A stretch of DNA of 28,905 bases. Source: an uncultured Lachnospiraceae bacterium. Its GTDB lineage: Bacteria > Bacillota > Clostridia > Lachnospirales > Lachnospiraceae. The stretch covers positions 1-28,905 of the forward strand of contig CAJUIM010000034.1 of the NCBI GenBank assembly GCA_910586275.1, in the 5' to 3' direction. This document shows, piece by piece, positions 6,570-14,208 of the stretch. Position 1 is the stretch's first letter, and every line of letters starts with the position of its first letter. The notes beneath the pieces are model-generated. The model worked only from the letters and a program-made list of their open reading frames with translations, did no database searches and was not told the origin of the DNA. Made by a program: the position numbers and the translations under genes.

Positions 6570-8375
6570 ATGAAATTCTTACTTGTGGCGGTAAATGCCA
6601 AATTTATTCATTCCAATCCGGCAGTGTACAGTCTGAAAGCATATGCGAGGGAAAGGCTGGGGGATGAGTTTTGGCAGGGAAAAGGCATTGATGTGGAAAT
6701 TGCGGAGTATACGATTAATATGCGGGCGGAGGATATTCTTGCGGATCTTTTCCGAAGAGAACCGGACGTGGCTGCTTTTTCCTGTTATATTTGGAATTGG
6801 CGGATGATAAGGGAAGTGACGGCGGAATTGGTGAAGGTTCTTCCGGGAATTCCGGTTTGGCTGGGCGGGCCGGAGGTGTCTTTTGAGGCGAGGGAGATTT
6901 TGGAGGGGAGTCCGGCGGTAAAAGGGATCATGCTGGGAGAAGGGGAGCAGACTTTTGCGGAACTGTTGGAATATTACGGCGGGGGAAAAGAAGGGGAAAT
7001 TTTTGGGGGCGGAGGAAAAGAGAACAAAACGGAAGGCTTGGGCAGAATCCGCGGAATTATATACAGGGACGGCGGTAGGATTTTCGGCACGAAGGAGAGA
7101 GAGCCGGCAGCAGTCAGTAATCTGCCCTTTTGCTACAATGATCTGGGGGCTTTCAGAAACCGGATTATTTATTATGAATCGGCCAGAGGATGTCCGTTCC
7201 GGTGCAGCTATTGCCTGTCTGCCATAGACCGGAGCGTGCGGCTGCGGGACATGGATATGGTAAAGAAAGAACTCGGCTTTTTCCTTGCGCGGAAAACGGC
7301 TCAAGTGAAGTTTGTGGACAGAACATTTAACTGCAGCCGGGAGCATGCCTTGGAGATATGGAAGTTCATCCGGGAGCAGGACAACGGGATTACGAATTTT
7401 CATTTTGAGATAGCGGCGGATTTACTGGGGGAGGAAGAACTGACATTGTTATCGGAAATGCGACCCGGGCTGGTGCAGCTGGAAATTGGGGTACAGTCCA
7501 CCAACAAAGATACGCTGCGGGAAATCTGCCGTTATACGGATCTGGACAGGCTGAAGGAAGCCGTGGGCAGGCTTCACCGGAGCGGAAGTGTGCATATTCA
7601 TTTGGACTTGATTGCCGGGCTGCCGTATGAGGATTATGAGAGTTTTGGCCGTTCCTTTAACGAGGTGTATGCCATGGAACCGGAACAGCTGCAGCTGGGA
7701 TTTCTGAAAGTGCTGAAAGGTTCGCCTATGTATGAGAAAGCAGAGGACTACGGCATGAATTATACTTCTCAGCCGCCCTATGAAGTGTTATACTCAAAGT
7801 GGATTTCTTACGGGGAGATATGCAGGCTGAAGAAGGTGGAGGAGATGGTGGAGCTGTATTATAACAGTAACCAGTTTGTCCACACTCTCCGGGTACTTGA
7901 GCAGGTATTCGAAAGCCCTTTCGTCATGTTCGGGAAACTGGCAGACTATTATGAGGAGGAGGGGTATTTTATAAACAGCCCGTCCAGAAGCTACCGTTAT
8001 GAGGCATTGCTTGCCTTTGCCTGTCTCCATGACGGCAGCAGGGAGGAATTATACCGGGAACTGCTCACTTATGATATATACTTAAGGGAAAATATGAAAA
8101 GCCGTCCGGCTTTTGCCAAAGATCTTTCGGAGTACAAAGGAAGGATACGGGATGTCTACGGAGATGAGAACCGTCTGCGGGAGAAACTTCCGGATTATGG
8201 AGAATACCAGCCAAAGCAGATTGCCCGGATGACCCATGCGGAGATTTTCCGCTATCCTGTCTGGGAGGCGACGACAGGCAAAGACTTGGAAAAAAGGAAA
8301 ATCCCGGGAATGGTACTGTTTGATTATGCCAAAAGAAATCCGCTCACAGGGGAAGCCGCAGTGATTCTGCTTTAA
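6570..8375 (+). CDS. B12-binding radical SAM protein with DUF4080-type C-terminus
   Basis: This 601-residue protein has three parts. The first is a cobalamin-binding-like domain (about 1-140, with PVWLGGPEVSFEA). The second is a radical SAM core with Cys208, Cys212 and Cys215 in RGCPFRCSYCLS and the later VQLEIGVQSTN and HLDLIAGLP segments. The third is a long C-terminal region like DUF4080. Such proteins probably catalyse radical methylation or related chemistry; the substrate is unknown. A glycine- and glutamate-rich insertion lies between B12 and SAM domains (about 133-160). I chose the ATG at 6570, with AAAGG 7 nt before it, over the TTG/ATG at 6552 and 6555. It stands alone, divergent from an XRE regulator. 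Confidence 0.85.
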   Translation: MKFLLVAVNAKFIHSNPAVYSLKAYARERLGDEFWQGKGIDVEIAEYTINMRAEDILADLFRREPDVAAFSCYIWNWRMIREVTAELVKVLPGIPVWLGGPEVSFEAREILEGSPAVKGIMLGEGEQTFAELLEYYGGGKEGEIFGGGGKENKTEGLGRIRGIIYRDGGRIFGTKEREPAAVSNLPFCYNDLGAFRNRIIYYESARGCPFRCSYCLSAIDRSVRLRDMDMVKKELGFFLARKTAQVKFVDRTFNCSREHALEIWKFIREQDNGITNFHFEIAADLLGEEELTLLSEMRPGLVQLEIGVQSTNKDTLREICRYTDLDRLKEAVGRLHRSGSVHIHLDLIAGLPYEDYESFGRSFNEVYAMEPEQLQLGFLKVLKGSPMYEKAEDYGMNYTSQPPYEVLYSKWISYGEICRLKKVEEMVELYYNSNQFVHTLRVLEQVFESPFVMFGKLADYYEEEGYFINSPSRSYRYEALLAFACLHDGSREELYRELLTYDIYLRENMKSRPAFAKDLSEYKGRIRDVYGDENRLREKLPDYGEYQPKQIARMTHAEIFRYPVWEATTGKDLEKRKIPGMVLFDYAKRNPLTGEAAVILL

Positions 8376-8442
8376 GCATACCCTGATGGCTGCTGTCTGT
8401 TTCCCCGTTGGGGTGCAGGCAGGGAAGGGACGATAAAGGGAA

Positions 8443-9135
8443 ATGACGAAAAAAACAGAAGCGATATTGCATTTATTGGATGAAAGATACGGTACGGATT
8501 ACCGTTGTTCGTTGGATCATGAAAACGCATGGCAGCTTTTGATAGCCACCATATTAAGTGCCCAATGTACGGATGCCCGGGTGAATATAGTGACGGAGCA
8601 GCTGTTTCGGAAATATCCCGGCGTGGAGGCTTTTGCGGCGGCGGATTTGAAGGAACTGGAGCAGGATATTCATTCCACCGGTTTTTACCATAATAAGGCA
8701 AAGAATATCATTGCCTGCTGCAGGGATCTGACGGAAAAATTCCACGGGGAAGTGCCTAGGACATTGGAAGAACTTACTTCGCTTGCCGGGGTGGGCCGCA
8801 AGACGGCAAATGTAATCCGCGGCAATATTTATAACGACCCGAGCATCGTGGTAGATACTCATGTCAAAAGAATATCCAAGAAGCTGGGGCTGACAAAGGA
8901 AGACGATCCGGAAAAGGTGGAGAAGGATCTGATGAAAAAATTGCCCAAGGAGCATTGGATTCTTTGGAATATCCAGCTTATTACCTTTGGCAGGGAAATC
9001 TGTAAGGCTCCGACTCCTAAGTGCGGAGAATGTTTTCTGACGGAATATTGTGAGGACTATAGGCAGCGCATGAAAAAAGGAGGAGTGCAGAGCAACAGGA
9101 AGAGGAAGGAGAAAGGAAAAGAGGAAGGGGTATGA
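8443..9135 (+). CDS. nth: Endonuclease III
   Basis: This 230-residue DNA glycosylase/AP lyase removes oxidised pyrimidines in base excision repair. The helix-hairpin-helix is LTSLAGVGRKTANV. The catalytic Lys120 and Asp138 and the [4Fe-4S] cysteines Cys187, Cys194, Cys197 and Cys203 (spacing C-x6-C-x2-C-x5-C) fall at the same positions as in the E. coli enzyme. The only unusual part is a basic tail after residue 210 (KKGGVQSNRKRKEKGKEEGV) that runs into the repeat array at the gene's end. It is followed by an exonuclease gene, which fits a DNA repair pair. Confidence 0.96.
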   Translation: MTKKTEAILHLLDERYGTDYRCSLDHENAWQLLIATILSAQCTDARVNIVTEQLFRKYPGVEAFAAADLKELEQDIHSTGFYHNKAKNIIACCRDLTEKFHGEVPRTLEELTSLAGVGRKTANVIRGNIYNDPSIVVDTHVKRISKKLGLTKEDDPEKVEKDLMKKLPKEHWILWNIQLITFGREICKAPTPKCGECFLTEYCEDYRQRMKKGGVQSNRKRKEKGKEEGV

Positions 9136-9302
9136 GGCGGAAAGTCAGGGAGCAGTATGAGAGAGAAAAACGGGGGGATGAAACAGAAAGTCAGGGAGGG
9201 GTATGAGACAGAAAGTCAGGGAGGGGTATGAGACAGAAAGTCAGGGAGGGGTATGAGACGGAAAAGCAGGAAAGGATATGAGACGGAAAAAGGGAGGAAA
9301 AG
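9132..9302 (+). repeat. Seven-copy tandem repeat of an SD-ATG unit, mostly 25 bp
   Basis: ATG codons within TATGAG-like cores recur at 9132, 9157, 9178, 9203, 9228, 9253 and 9278, that is with steps of 25, 21, 25, 25, 25 and 25 bp. Two central units are identical and the outer ones diverge. Each core is preceded by a purine-rich AGGGAGGGG-like sequence, so every unit looks like a ribosome binding site plus start codon. The first unit contains the nth stop codon. Because 25 is not a multiple of three, each TATGAG also supplies a TGA stop for a frame opened two units earlier. The array ends just before the exonuclease start at 9318. Confidence 0.9.
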
Positions 9303-9317
9303 GGAGAGGGCAGGCAG

Positions 9318-10031
9318 ATGACGGACGACTATATTGCGTTGGATTTGGAAACGACAGGGCTGAATCCGAAATTGGATAAAATTATTGAAATCGGTGCGGT
9401 AAGAGTCCGGAAGGGCAGGACGGAAGATACTTTCCATAGTCTGGTCAATCCGGGGAGAGCCGTGGAAGAGAGGGTAAGTGAACTGACCGGAATTGATGAC
9501 GGCATGCTTGCCGGTGCGCCGGACATGGGGCAGCTGCTGAAGCCCTTGCTTGCTTTTATCGGGGGTGATATTCTGATCGGGCACCGGATTCTGTTTGACT
9601 ATTCGTTTCTGAAGAAGGAGGCAGTGAATCAGGGGGTTTCTTTTGAAAAAGAAGGGATAGATACTTTGAAACTGGCAAGAAAGTTTCTGCCGGATTTGGA
9701 AAGCCGCAGGCTGGAATATCTTTGCCGCTATTATGGAATCGGGCACTTGGCGCACCGGGCATTGGGGGATGCACAGGCAGCTTCCGATTTATATCTGAAA
9801 CTTGCAGGACTGTTCGGCGGGGAAGATGGAGAGGGCGGAAAAAGTGCATTTAAGCCGGAGCCGCTGATTTACCAAGTAAAAAAGGAGACTCCGATTACGA
9901 AGCCTCAAAAAGAACGGTTATATAAATTGTTGGACAAGCATAAAATAACTATAGGGTATGAGGTGGACAAACTGACCAGAAGTGAAGCGGACAGGCTTAT
10001 GGATCAAATTCTTGCAAAATACGGACGATGA
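9318..10031 (+). CDS. DnaQ-like 3'-5' exonuclease
   Basis: This 237-residue protein has a DEDDh exonuclease domain like that of the DNA polymerase III epsilon subunit and PolC. Asp9 and Glu11 lie in DLETTG, Asp94 in GHRILFDYSFL, and His146 and Asp151 in HRALGDAQ. The C-terminal part (about 190-237, TKPQKERLYKLLDKHKI...) is a small helical extension found in related Firmicutes proteins. It probably trims or proofreads DNA ends in repair or replication. GGGAGAGG precedes the ATG. The last mini-frame of the upstream repeat array ends in a TGA that overlaps this ATG. Its 3' end overlaps the next gene on the other strand by 35 nt. Confidence 0.88.
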   Translation: MTDDYIALDLETTGLNPKLDKIIEIGAVRVRKGRTEDTFHSLVNPGRAVEERVSELTGIDDGMLAGAPDMGQLLKPLLAFIGGDILIGHRILFDYSFLKKEAVNQGVSFEKEGIDTLKLARKFLPDLESRRLEYLCRYYGIGHLAHRALGDAQAASDLYLKLAGLFGGEDGEGGKSAFKPEPLIYQVKKETPITKPQKERLYKLLDKHKITIGYEVDKLTRSEADRLMDQILAKYGR

Positions 10032-10605
10032 TATTTTTGGTGCCGGATTTTAAGTTTTCGGCCTGTTCTTTCAGCCTGCCTATTTCTTCCATATTGCCTT
10101 CTGCGGCATAGATGGAAGAGAGGAGCCTATAGCAGCCGCTTACATCGGTGCCGGAGGAGACTGCAAATTCCAGAATGCGGCGCGCTTCGCGGACATATCC
10201 GGCATGGTATAATTTTTCCGCCCATTTCTGCAGTGTGCAGGCAAGGGTGGTGTAATTCTGGTCATACCGCATCAGCAAATCTATATTCGGTGCACCGTAC
10301 TGCAGCTTCAGGTCGGTATTGCTGATTCCGGTGAAGTTTACAATGGGGGAGTCGGCAAGGTTCCGCAGCACCTGGTGGCATTCCGAAACCGTTTCGTCTT
10401 CCGCAAGGGTATCCATAGGAAGTGTGTCAAAGGGAATGGTGATGTAGTTCAGATGCTCCAAGGATTTGCGCCGGGTGTTGTTGGCTTGGTATTCTTTCTC
10501 CCAGAAAGAATTTTCCATTTTTGCGGTCTGACGGCGGGATTTGGAAATTTCATAGGAGATCAATATAAGGAATACGATAAAACTTGCAAAAAAGGGCATT
10601 TTCAT
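9997..10605 (-). CDS. Membrane-anchored protein of unknown function
   Basis: This 202-residue protein starts with one membrane helix (MPFFASFIVFLILISYEI, about residues 3-20), then a basic stretch and a soluble domain with SFWEKEYQANNTRRKSLEHL and YITIPFDTLP. The C-terminal half is helical and suggests tetratricopeptide-like repeats (AEKLYHAGYVREARRILEFA, RLLSSIYAAEGNMEEIGRLK). I recall similar proteins in Lachnospiraceae genomes but no assigned function. I chose the ATG at 10605 because AAAGGA lies 8 nt upstream; an open frame back to 10701 is antisense to the 35-aa gene. The 3' end overlaps the exonuclease gene by 35 nt in convergent orientation. Confidence 0.75.
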   Translation of the reverse strand: MKMPFFASFIVFLILISYEISKSRRQTAKMENSFWEKEYQANNTRRKSLEHLNYITIPFDTLPMDTLAEDETVSECHQVLRNLADSPIVNFTGISNTDLKLQYGAPNIDLLMRYDQNYTTLACTLQKWAEKLYHAGYVREARRILEFAVSSGTDVSGCYRLLSSIYAAEGNMEEIGRLKEQAENLKSGTKNIIVRILQEFDP

Positions 10606-10612
10606 ATATAAT
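10584..10612 (+). promoter_or_regulatory. Sigma-A promoter for the 35-aa peptide and VanW-like gene
   Basis: TTGCAA (10584-10589) and TATAAT (10607-10612) are spaced by 17 bp. The -35 lies inside the first codons of the divergent membrane protein gene. Transcription would start near 10619, about 33 nt before the 35-aa reading frame. Confidence 0.6.
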
Positions 10613-10651
10613 ATCCTTTCAAGTAGAGAGATGACCCGGAGGCTGGTTAAT

Positions 10652-10759
10652 ATGTTTAATATGCACAATAATAAGACGAGAAGAATTGTATCATCCGTCA
10701 TAATTATTATTATAGTACTTGCAATGCTTATTCCAACTTTATCATATTTTATTTTTTAG
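10652..10759 (+). CDS. 35-residue single-pass membrane peptide
   Basis: The frame reads MFNMHNNKTRRIVSSV, then an isoleucine-rich membrane helix (IIIIIVLAMLIPTLSYFIF). GGAGG lies 9 nt before the ATG, and a promoter at 10584-10612 starts just upstream. Short basic-then-hydrophobic peptides of this type recur in Lachnospiraceae from memory, but no function is known to me. It ends 17 nt before the VanW-like gene and is probably cotranscribed with it. Confidence 0.65.
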   Translation: MFNMHNNKTRRIVSSVIIIIIVLAMLIPTLSYFIF

Positions 10760-10776
10760 TACAAGTAGGAGAGACT

Positions 10777-12585
10777 ATGAAAAATATAAGGAGATTATCA
10801 TTTGTATTGGCGGCTTTTGCTTTTTCCGCTTTGCTGCAGCCGGCGTATTCCGTTCAGGCACAGTCCATCGGGGATACGGCAGCGGAGGCAGGGGAAAGCG
10901 GGACTGCGGGCAGTGAAGGGACGGAAGACGCCGGAAACGGGACTGCGGCCGGAGGAGGCACGGATGATGCCGGGGAAAGCAAAGACGTTAATGCCGGCGC
11001 AGAGGGAAGCGCAGGCGCGGCAGGGGATGCCGGTGCGGACAGTAATGCCGATGCGGGCGGAAAGATCAGCACAGACGGAAGCGTTATTGCGGACGGTGTA
11101 TATATAGGTACCGTAAATGTGTCGGGAATGACGGCGGATCAGGCAATGGACGCTGTGGAAGCCCACATTGAGGAACTGAAAGCAAGAAACCTTACGTTGG
11201 ATGCCATTGACGGCAATCAGGTGACGCTGACAGTGGGCGAACTGGGATTGCTCTGGGGGAATCCGGAAGCGGCGAAGGATGCGGTGGCTCTTGGGAAAAA
11301 AGGAAATGTCATACAGCGGTATAAGGCATTGCAGGATCTGAGGCATGAGAATTATGTTTTTGAATTGGATTATCATTTGGATAAAGAACTGATCCGGCAG
11401 CTTTTGACGGAGCAGTGCAGCCAATTTAATGCCGAAGCGAAAGATGCGGAATTGGTAAAGACGGAGGCAGGTTTTTCAGTCACGCCTGGAACGGCAGGAT
11501 ATGTTCTGGACGAAGAGGCTTCTCTGAATAAGATTTATGATTACCTGACAAAGGAGTGGAATCTGGAAGATGCACAAATAGAACTGGTAGGTAAAGTGGC
11601 TGAACCAAGGGGGACGGAGGAAGAACTGGCGCAGGTGAAGGATGTGCTGGGGACTTTTTCGACGAACTTCAGTTCTTCGGGTTCCAACCGCAGTGCCAAT
11701 GTAGCAAACGGATGCAATCTGATCGCAGGGACAACGTTGTATCCCGGCGACGAGTTTTCCACTTATGCGGCCGTTTCTCCATTTTCTAAGGACAACGGTT
11801 ATTTTATGGCAGGCTCTTATCTGAATGGGCAAGTGGTGGACAGTTTAGGAGGAGGAATCTGTCAGGTTTCGACTACGTTGTATAATGCAGTGCTGCTGGC
11901 AGAACTGGATGTGACGGAACGCCATAATCATTCCATGATTGTCAGCTATGTGGATCCCTCTGCGGACGCGGCCATTGCGGAATCTGCGGGGAAAGACTTT
12001 AAGTTTGTCAATAATACGCAATATCCTATTTACATAGACGGATATGTAGTAGGAAAAGATATTACGTTTACGATATACGGCGTGGAGACACGGCCGGCCA
12101 ACCGGCAGGTAAAATATGAAAGCAATGTGCTGTCCGTTATAAGGCCGGAGAGCGATGTGATATATACGGATGTGGCCATGCCAATCGGAAAGGTGGTTTC
12201 GCAGTCGGCGCATATCGGCTATAAGGCGGAACTTTGGAAAGTCGTGACGGAAAACGGGGCGGAAGTCAGCCGTGAGCAGATTAACAGCAGCAGTTATAAA
12301 ATGGTGCCAAGGACGGCGACGGTGGGTCTTTCTACCAATGACGTAAATGCCTATAATGAAATGTTGGCAGCGGTAGCCACAAACAACATTGACCATGTAA
12401 AAAATGTGGCGGCGGCATTGGCGCAGTTTGCAATTCAGCCGGATCAGCAGCCTGTGTCCCCGGCAGAACAGCCGGCACCGCCAGCGGAACAGCCTCCGGC
12501 AGAACAGCCGGCACCGCCAGCAGAACAGCCTCCGGCAGAGCAGCCACCGGCGGAACAGCCGGCAGAGCCGCAGCCGGAAGGTTAA
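10777..12585 (+). CDS. VanW family exported protein
   Basis: This 602-residue protein has a signal peptide (about 1-29), a low-complexity Ala/Gly/Glu/Asp linker (about 30-100), a peptidoglycan-binding-like region (YoaR/PF12229 type, about 110-280), and a VanW domain (about 290-430) with YPGDEFSTY, GSYLNGQVVDSLGGGICQVS and HNHSMIVSYV. A G5-like or beta-rich region follows, then a PAEQP repeat tail. Exact VanW function is unknown; it is linked by name only to vancomycin resistance clusters and probably acts at the cell wall. AGGAG lies close to the ATG. No van resistance genes are nearby, so this is a general cell-envelope gene. Confidence 0.88.
   Translation: MKNIRRLSFVLAAFAFSALLQPAYSVQAQSIGDTAAEAGESGTAGSEGTEDAGNGTAAGGGTDDAGESKDVNAGAEGSAGAAGDAGADSNADAGGKISTDGSVIADGVYIGTVNVSGMTADQAMDAVEAHIEELKARNLTLDAIDGNQVTLTVGELGLLWGNPEAAKDAVALGKKGNVIQRYKALQDLRHENYVFELDYHLDKELIRQLLTEQCSQFNAEAKDAELVKTEAGFSVTPGTAGYVLDEEASLNKIYDYLTKEWNLEDAQIELVGKVAEPRGTEEELAQVKDVLGTFSTNFSSSGSNRSANVANGCNLIAGTTLYPGDEFSTYAAVSPFSKDNGYFMAGSYLNGQVVDSLGGGICQVSTTLYNAVLLAELDVTERHNHSMIVSYVDPSADAAIAESAGKDFKFVNNTQYPIYIDGYVVGKDITFTIYGVETRPANRQVKYESNVLSVIRPESDVIYTDVAMPIGKVVSQSAHIGYKAELWKVVTENGAEVSREQINSSSYKMVPRTATVGLSTNDVNAYNEMLAAVATNNIDHVKNVAAALAQFAIQPDQQPVSPAEQPAPPAEQPPAEQPAPPAEQPPAEQPPAEQPAEPQPEG
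12463..12582 (+). repeat. 36-bp coding repeat giving the PAEQP tail
   Basis: Two nearly identical 36-bp units (12463-12498 and 12499-12534) and degenerate shorter copies encode Pro-Ala-Glu-Gln-Pro repeats at the end of the VanW-like protein. Such proline-rich tails often span or bind the cell wall. In-frame units make copy-number change likely between strains. Confidence 0.85.
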
Positions 12586-12723
12586 AAATGCAGGAAAGGC
12601 CGTCCGGCGGAATGGCAGCCGTGCGCAACAGAAGGGTGTAACTGCCGGGACCGTGGGCGGAAGGATGGATATGGGGAGCAGCCGGCCGGAGCATATGGAA
12701 GGACATGTAGGAAGCAAAATAAT

Positions 12724-13710
12724 ATGAAAACGGGTAAGCTGACTGAGAATGTATGGAAACGTTCTATACACAATCAAATAAAAACAAAACGGGATGAGAT
12801 TTTGTCCGGCGCAGGGATAGGGGAAGACTGCGCCGTTTTTTCTTGTGGGCAGGACAGCCTGCTGTCTGTTTCCGTGCAGCCTGTCATATGGGGCGGGGAA
12901 TATGCGGCCAAATATGCGGTATATGGTGCGGTAAATGCCATAGCGGCTTCCGGTGCGGAGCCGGCAGCCATTGTATTTTCGATGCTTTTGCCGGAACATA
13001 CGGAAGAGGGGAAAATAAAGGAATGGATGGCTCAGACGGAGACTGCCTGCGCCGGGTTAGGCATACAGGCCGCCGGGGACGGGATTAGGATTACGGAGGC
13101 GGTAAGCCATCCGGTCTTTACGGTATCGGGTATCGGGAAATCCGCGGGGAAAGATTTTTTCTCCGTGAAGGAAATCCGGCCGGGACAGGATATTGTCATG
13201 AGTAAATGGGCCGGGTTGGAAGGCACTGCCGTTTTGGCCAGAGAAAAGGGAAAAGAACTTCTGACGAAATATCCATTCCGCTTTATTGAGGAGGCAAAAG
13301 AATTTGACCGTTTTCTGTCGGTGGTCCCGGAGGCCGCCACCGCCGTTAAGTCCGGCGTTTGTGCCATGCATGCCGTATCGGAGGGCGGAATCTTCGGCGC
13401 TCTTTGGGAGATGGCGGAAGGAGCAGGCGTTGGACTGGCAATTGATTGGAAGAGGATTCCGGTAAAGCAGGAAACCGTGGAGATATGTGAATTTTTCGGG
13501 CTGAACCCTTATCTGCTGATGGCGGGCGGGTGCTTGCTGATGGCGGCGGATAACGGCTATAGTCTGGTACGCGCATTGGAAGGTGTGTCCGTCCCGGCGG
13601 CGGTAATTGGGAAAACTACCGACCGGAATGACAGGGTGGTTGTCAACGGAGAAGAATGCCGTTTTCTGGAACCGCCCAAAACGGATGAATTATATAAGGT
13701 AATTAGGTGA
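12724..13710 (+). CDS. AIR synthase-related (HypE/ThiL-like) protein
   Basis: This 328-residue protein has the PurM/HypE fold: an N-terminal ATP-binding half (GAGIGEDCAVF near 29-39, KYAVYGAVNAIAASGAEPAA) and a C-terminal half (HAVSEGGIFGALWEMAEGAG, FGLNPYLLMAGGCLL). Real HypE ends in a PRIC-type motif with a C-terminal cysteine used in cyanide ligand synthesis. Here the C-terminus is ELYKVIR, and no other hyp genes are near, so hydrogenase maturation is unlikely. AGGAAG precedes the ATG. The Lrp regulator and aminotransferase follow at once, which suggests a shared metabolic role that I cannot name. Confidence 0.8.
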   Translation: MKTGKLTENVWKRSIHNQIKTKRDEILSGAGIGEDCAVFSCGQDSLLSVSVQPVIWGGEYAAKYAVYGAVNAIAASGAEPAAIVFSMLLPEHTEEGKIKEWMAQTETACAGLGIQAAGDGIRITEAVSHPVFTVSGIGKSAGKDFFSVKEIRPGQDIVMSKWAGLEGTAVLAREKGKELLTKYPFRFIEEAKEFDRFLSVVPEAATAVKSGVCAMHAVSEGGIFGALWEMAEGAGVGLAIDWKRIPVKQETVEICEFFGLNPYLLMAGGCLLMAADNGYSLVRALEGVSVPAAVIGKTTDRNDRVVVNGEECRFLEPPKTDELYKVIR

Positions 13711-13725
13711 ATGGAGGAAAAGGAT

Positions 13726-14208
13726 ATGAGAGAGCAGATTTTATCTATTATAGAAAGGAACAGCCGTATTGACTTAAAAGAACTGGCGGTGATTCTCGGT
13801 GCACAGGAAATTGACATTGTAAATGAATTGGAGGCAATGGAAAAGGAAGGCATCATATGCGGTTATCATACGATGATTGACTGGGAGAAGACTGCCATTG
13901 AAAAAGTGACGGCACTGATTGAAGTGCGGGTGACACCGCAGCGCGGACAGGGATTTGACAATATAGCGGAGCGGATTTACAAATATCCGGAGGTGAACAG
14001 CGTTTATCTGATCTCCGGCGGCTATGACTTATTGGTGACTTTGGAAGGGAAATCATTGAAAGAAGTATCTACTTTTGTGTCTGACAAGCTTTCCACGCTG
14101 GAGACAGTGCTCAGCACGGCGACGCATTTCATCTTGAAAAAATATAAAGATCACGGAACTATACTGGCAAAAAAATATGAAGACGAAAGGGAGAAAATCA
14201 CACCATGA
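13726..14208 (+). CDS. Lrp/AsnC family regulator
   Basis: This 160-residue protein has an N-terminal winged helix-turn-helix (about 1-55, IDLKELAVILGAQEIDIVNE) and a C-terminal RAM amino-acid-binding domain (about 65-140, VTALIEVRV and SGGYDLLVTLEGKSL). Family members sense amino acids and form octamers. I chose the ATG at 13726 because GGAGG (13713-13717) sits 8 nt before it; the ATG at 13711 lacks a site. The stop codon overlaps the aminotransferase start (ATGA), so the two are translationally coupled and the regulator may respond to that enzyme's substrate or product. Confidence 0.9.
   Translation: MREQILSIIERNSRIDLKELAVILGAQEIDIVNELEAMEKEGIICGYHTMIDWEKTAIEKVTALIEVRVTPQRGQGFDNIAERIYKYPEVNSVYLISGGYDLLVTLEGKSLKEVSTFVSDKLSTLETVLSTATHFILKKYKDHGTILAKKYEDEREKITP

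Noticed and set aside
9132..9302. CRISPR array
   Set aside because: The repeats are contiguous, with no unique spacers, and the unit carries ribosome-site and start codon signals.
10606..10701. N-terminal extension of the membrane protein gene to 10701
   Set aside because: The ATG at 10605 has a good ribosome site, and the extension is the reverse of the 35-aa peptide gene.
10777..12585. Vancomycin resistance locus
   Set aside because: VanW-domain proteins are common in Clostridia and no vanA/B-type ligase, vanH, vanX or vanRS genes are near.
12589..12642. 17-codon frame after the VanW-like gene
   Set aside because: No ribosome site, no membrane or domain feature, and composition like the flanking non-coding sequence.
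11845..12999. 384-aa open frame on the minus strand
   Set aside because: It lies antisense to the VanW-like and AIR-synthase genes, is rich in Arg, His, Cys and Phe, and has no domain or ribosome site; it is a GC-skew shadow.
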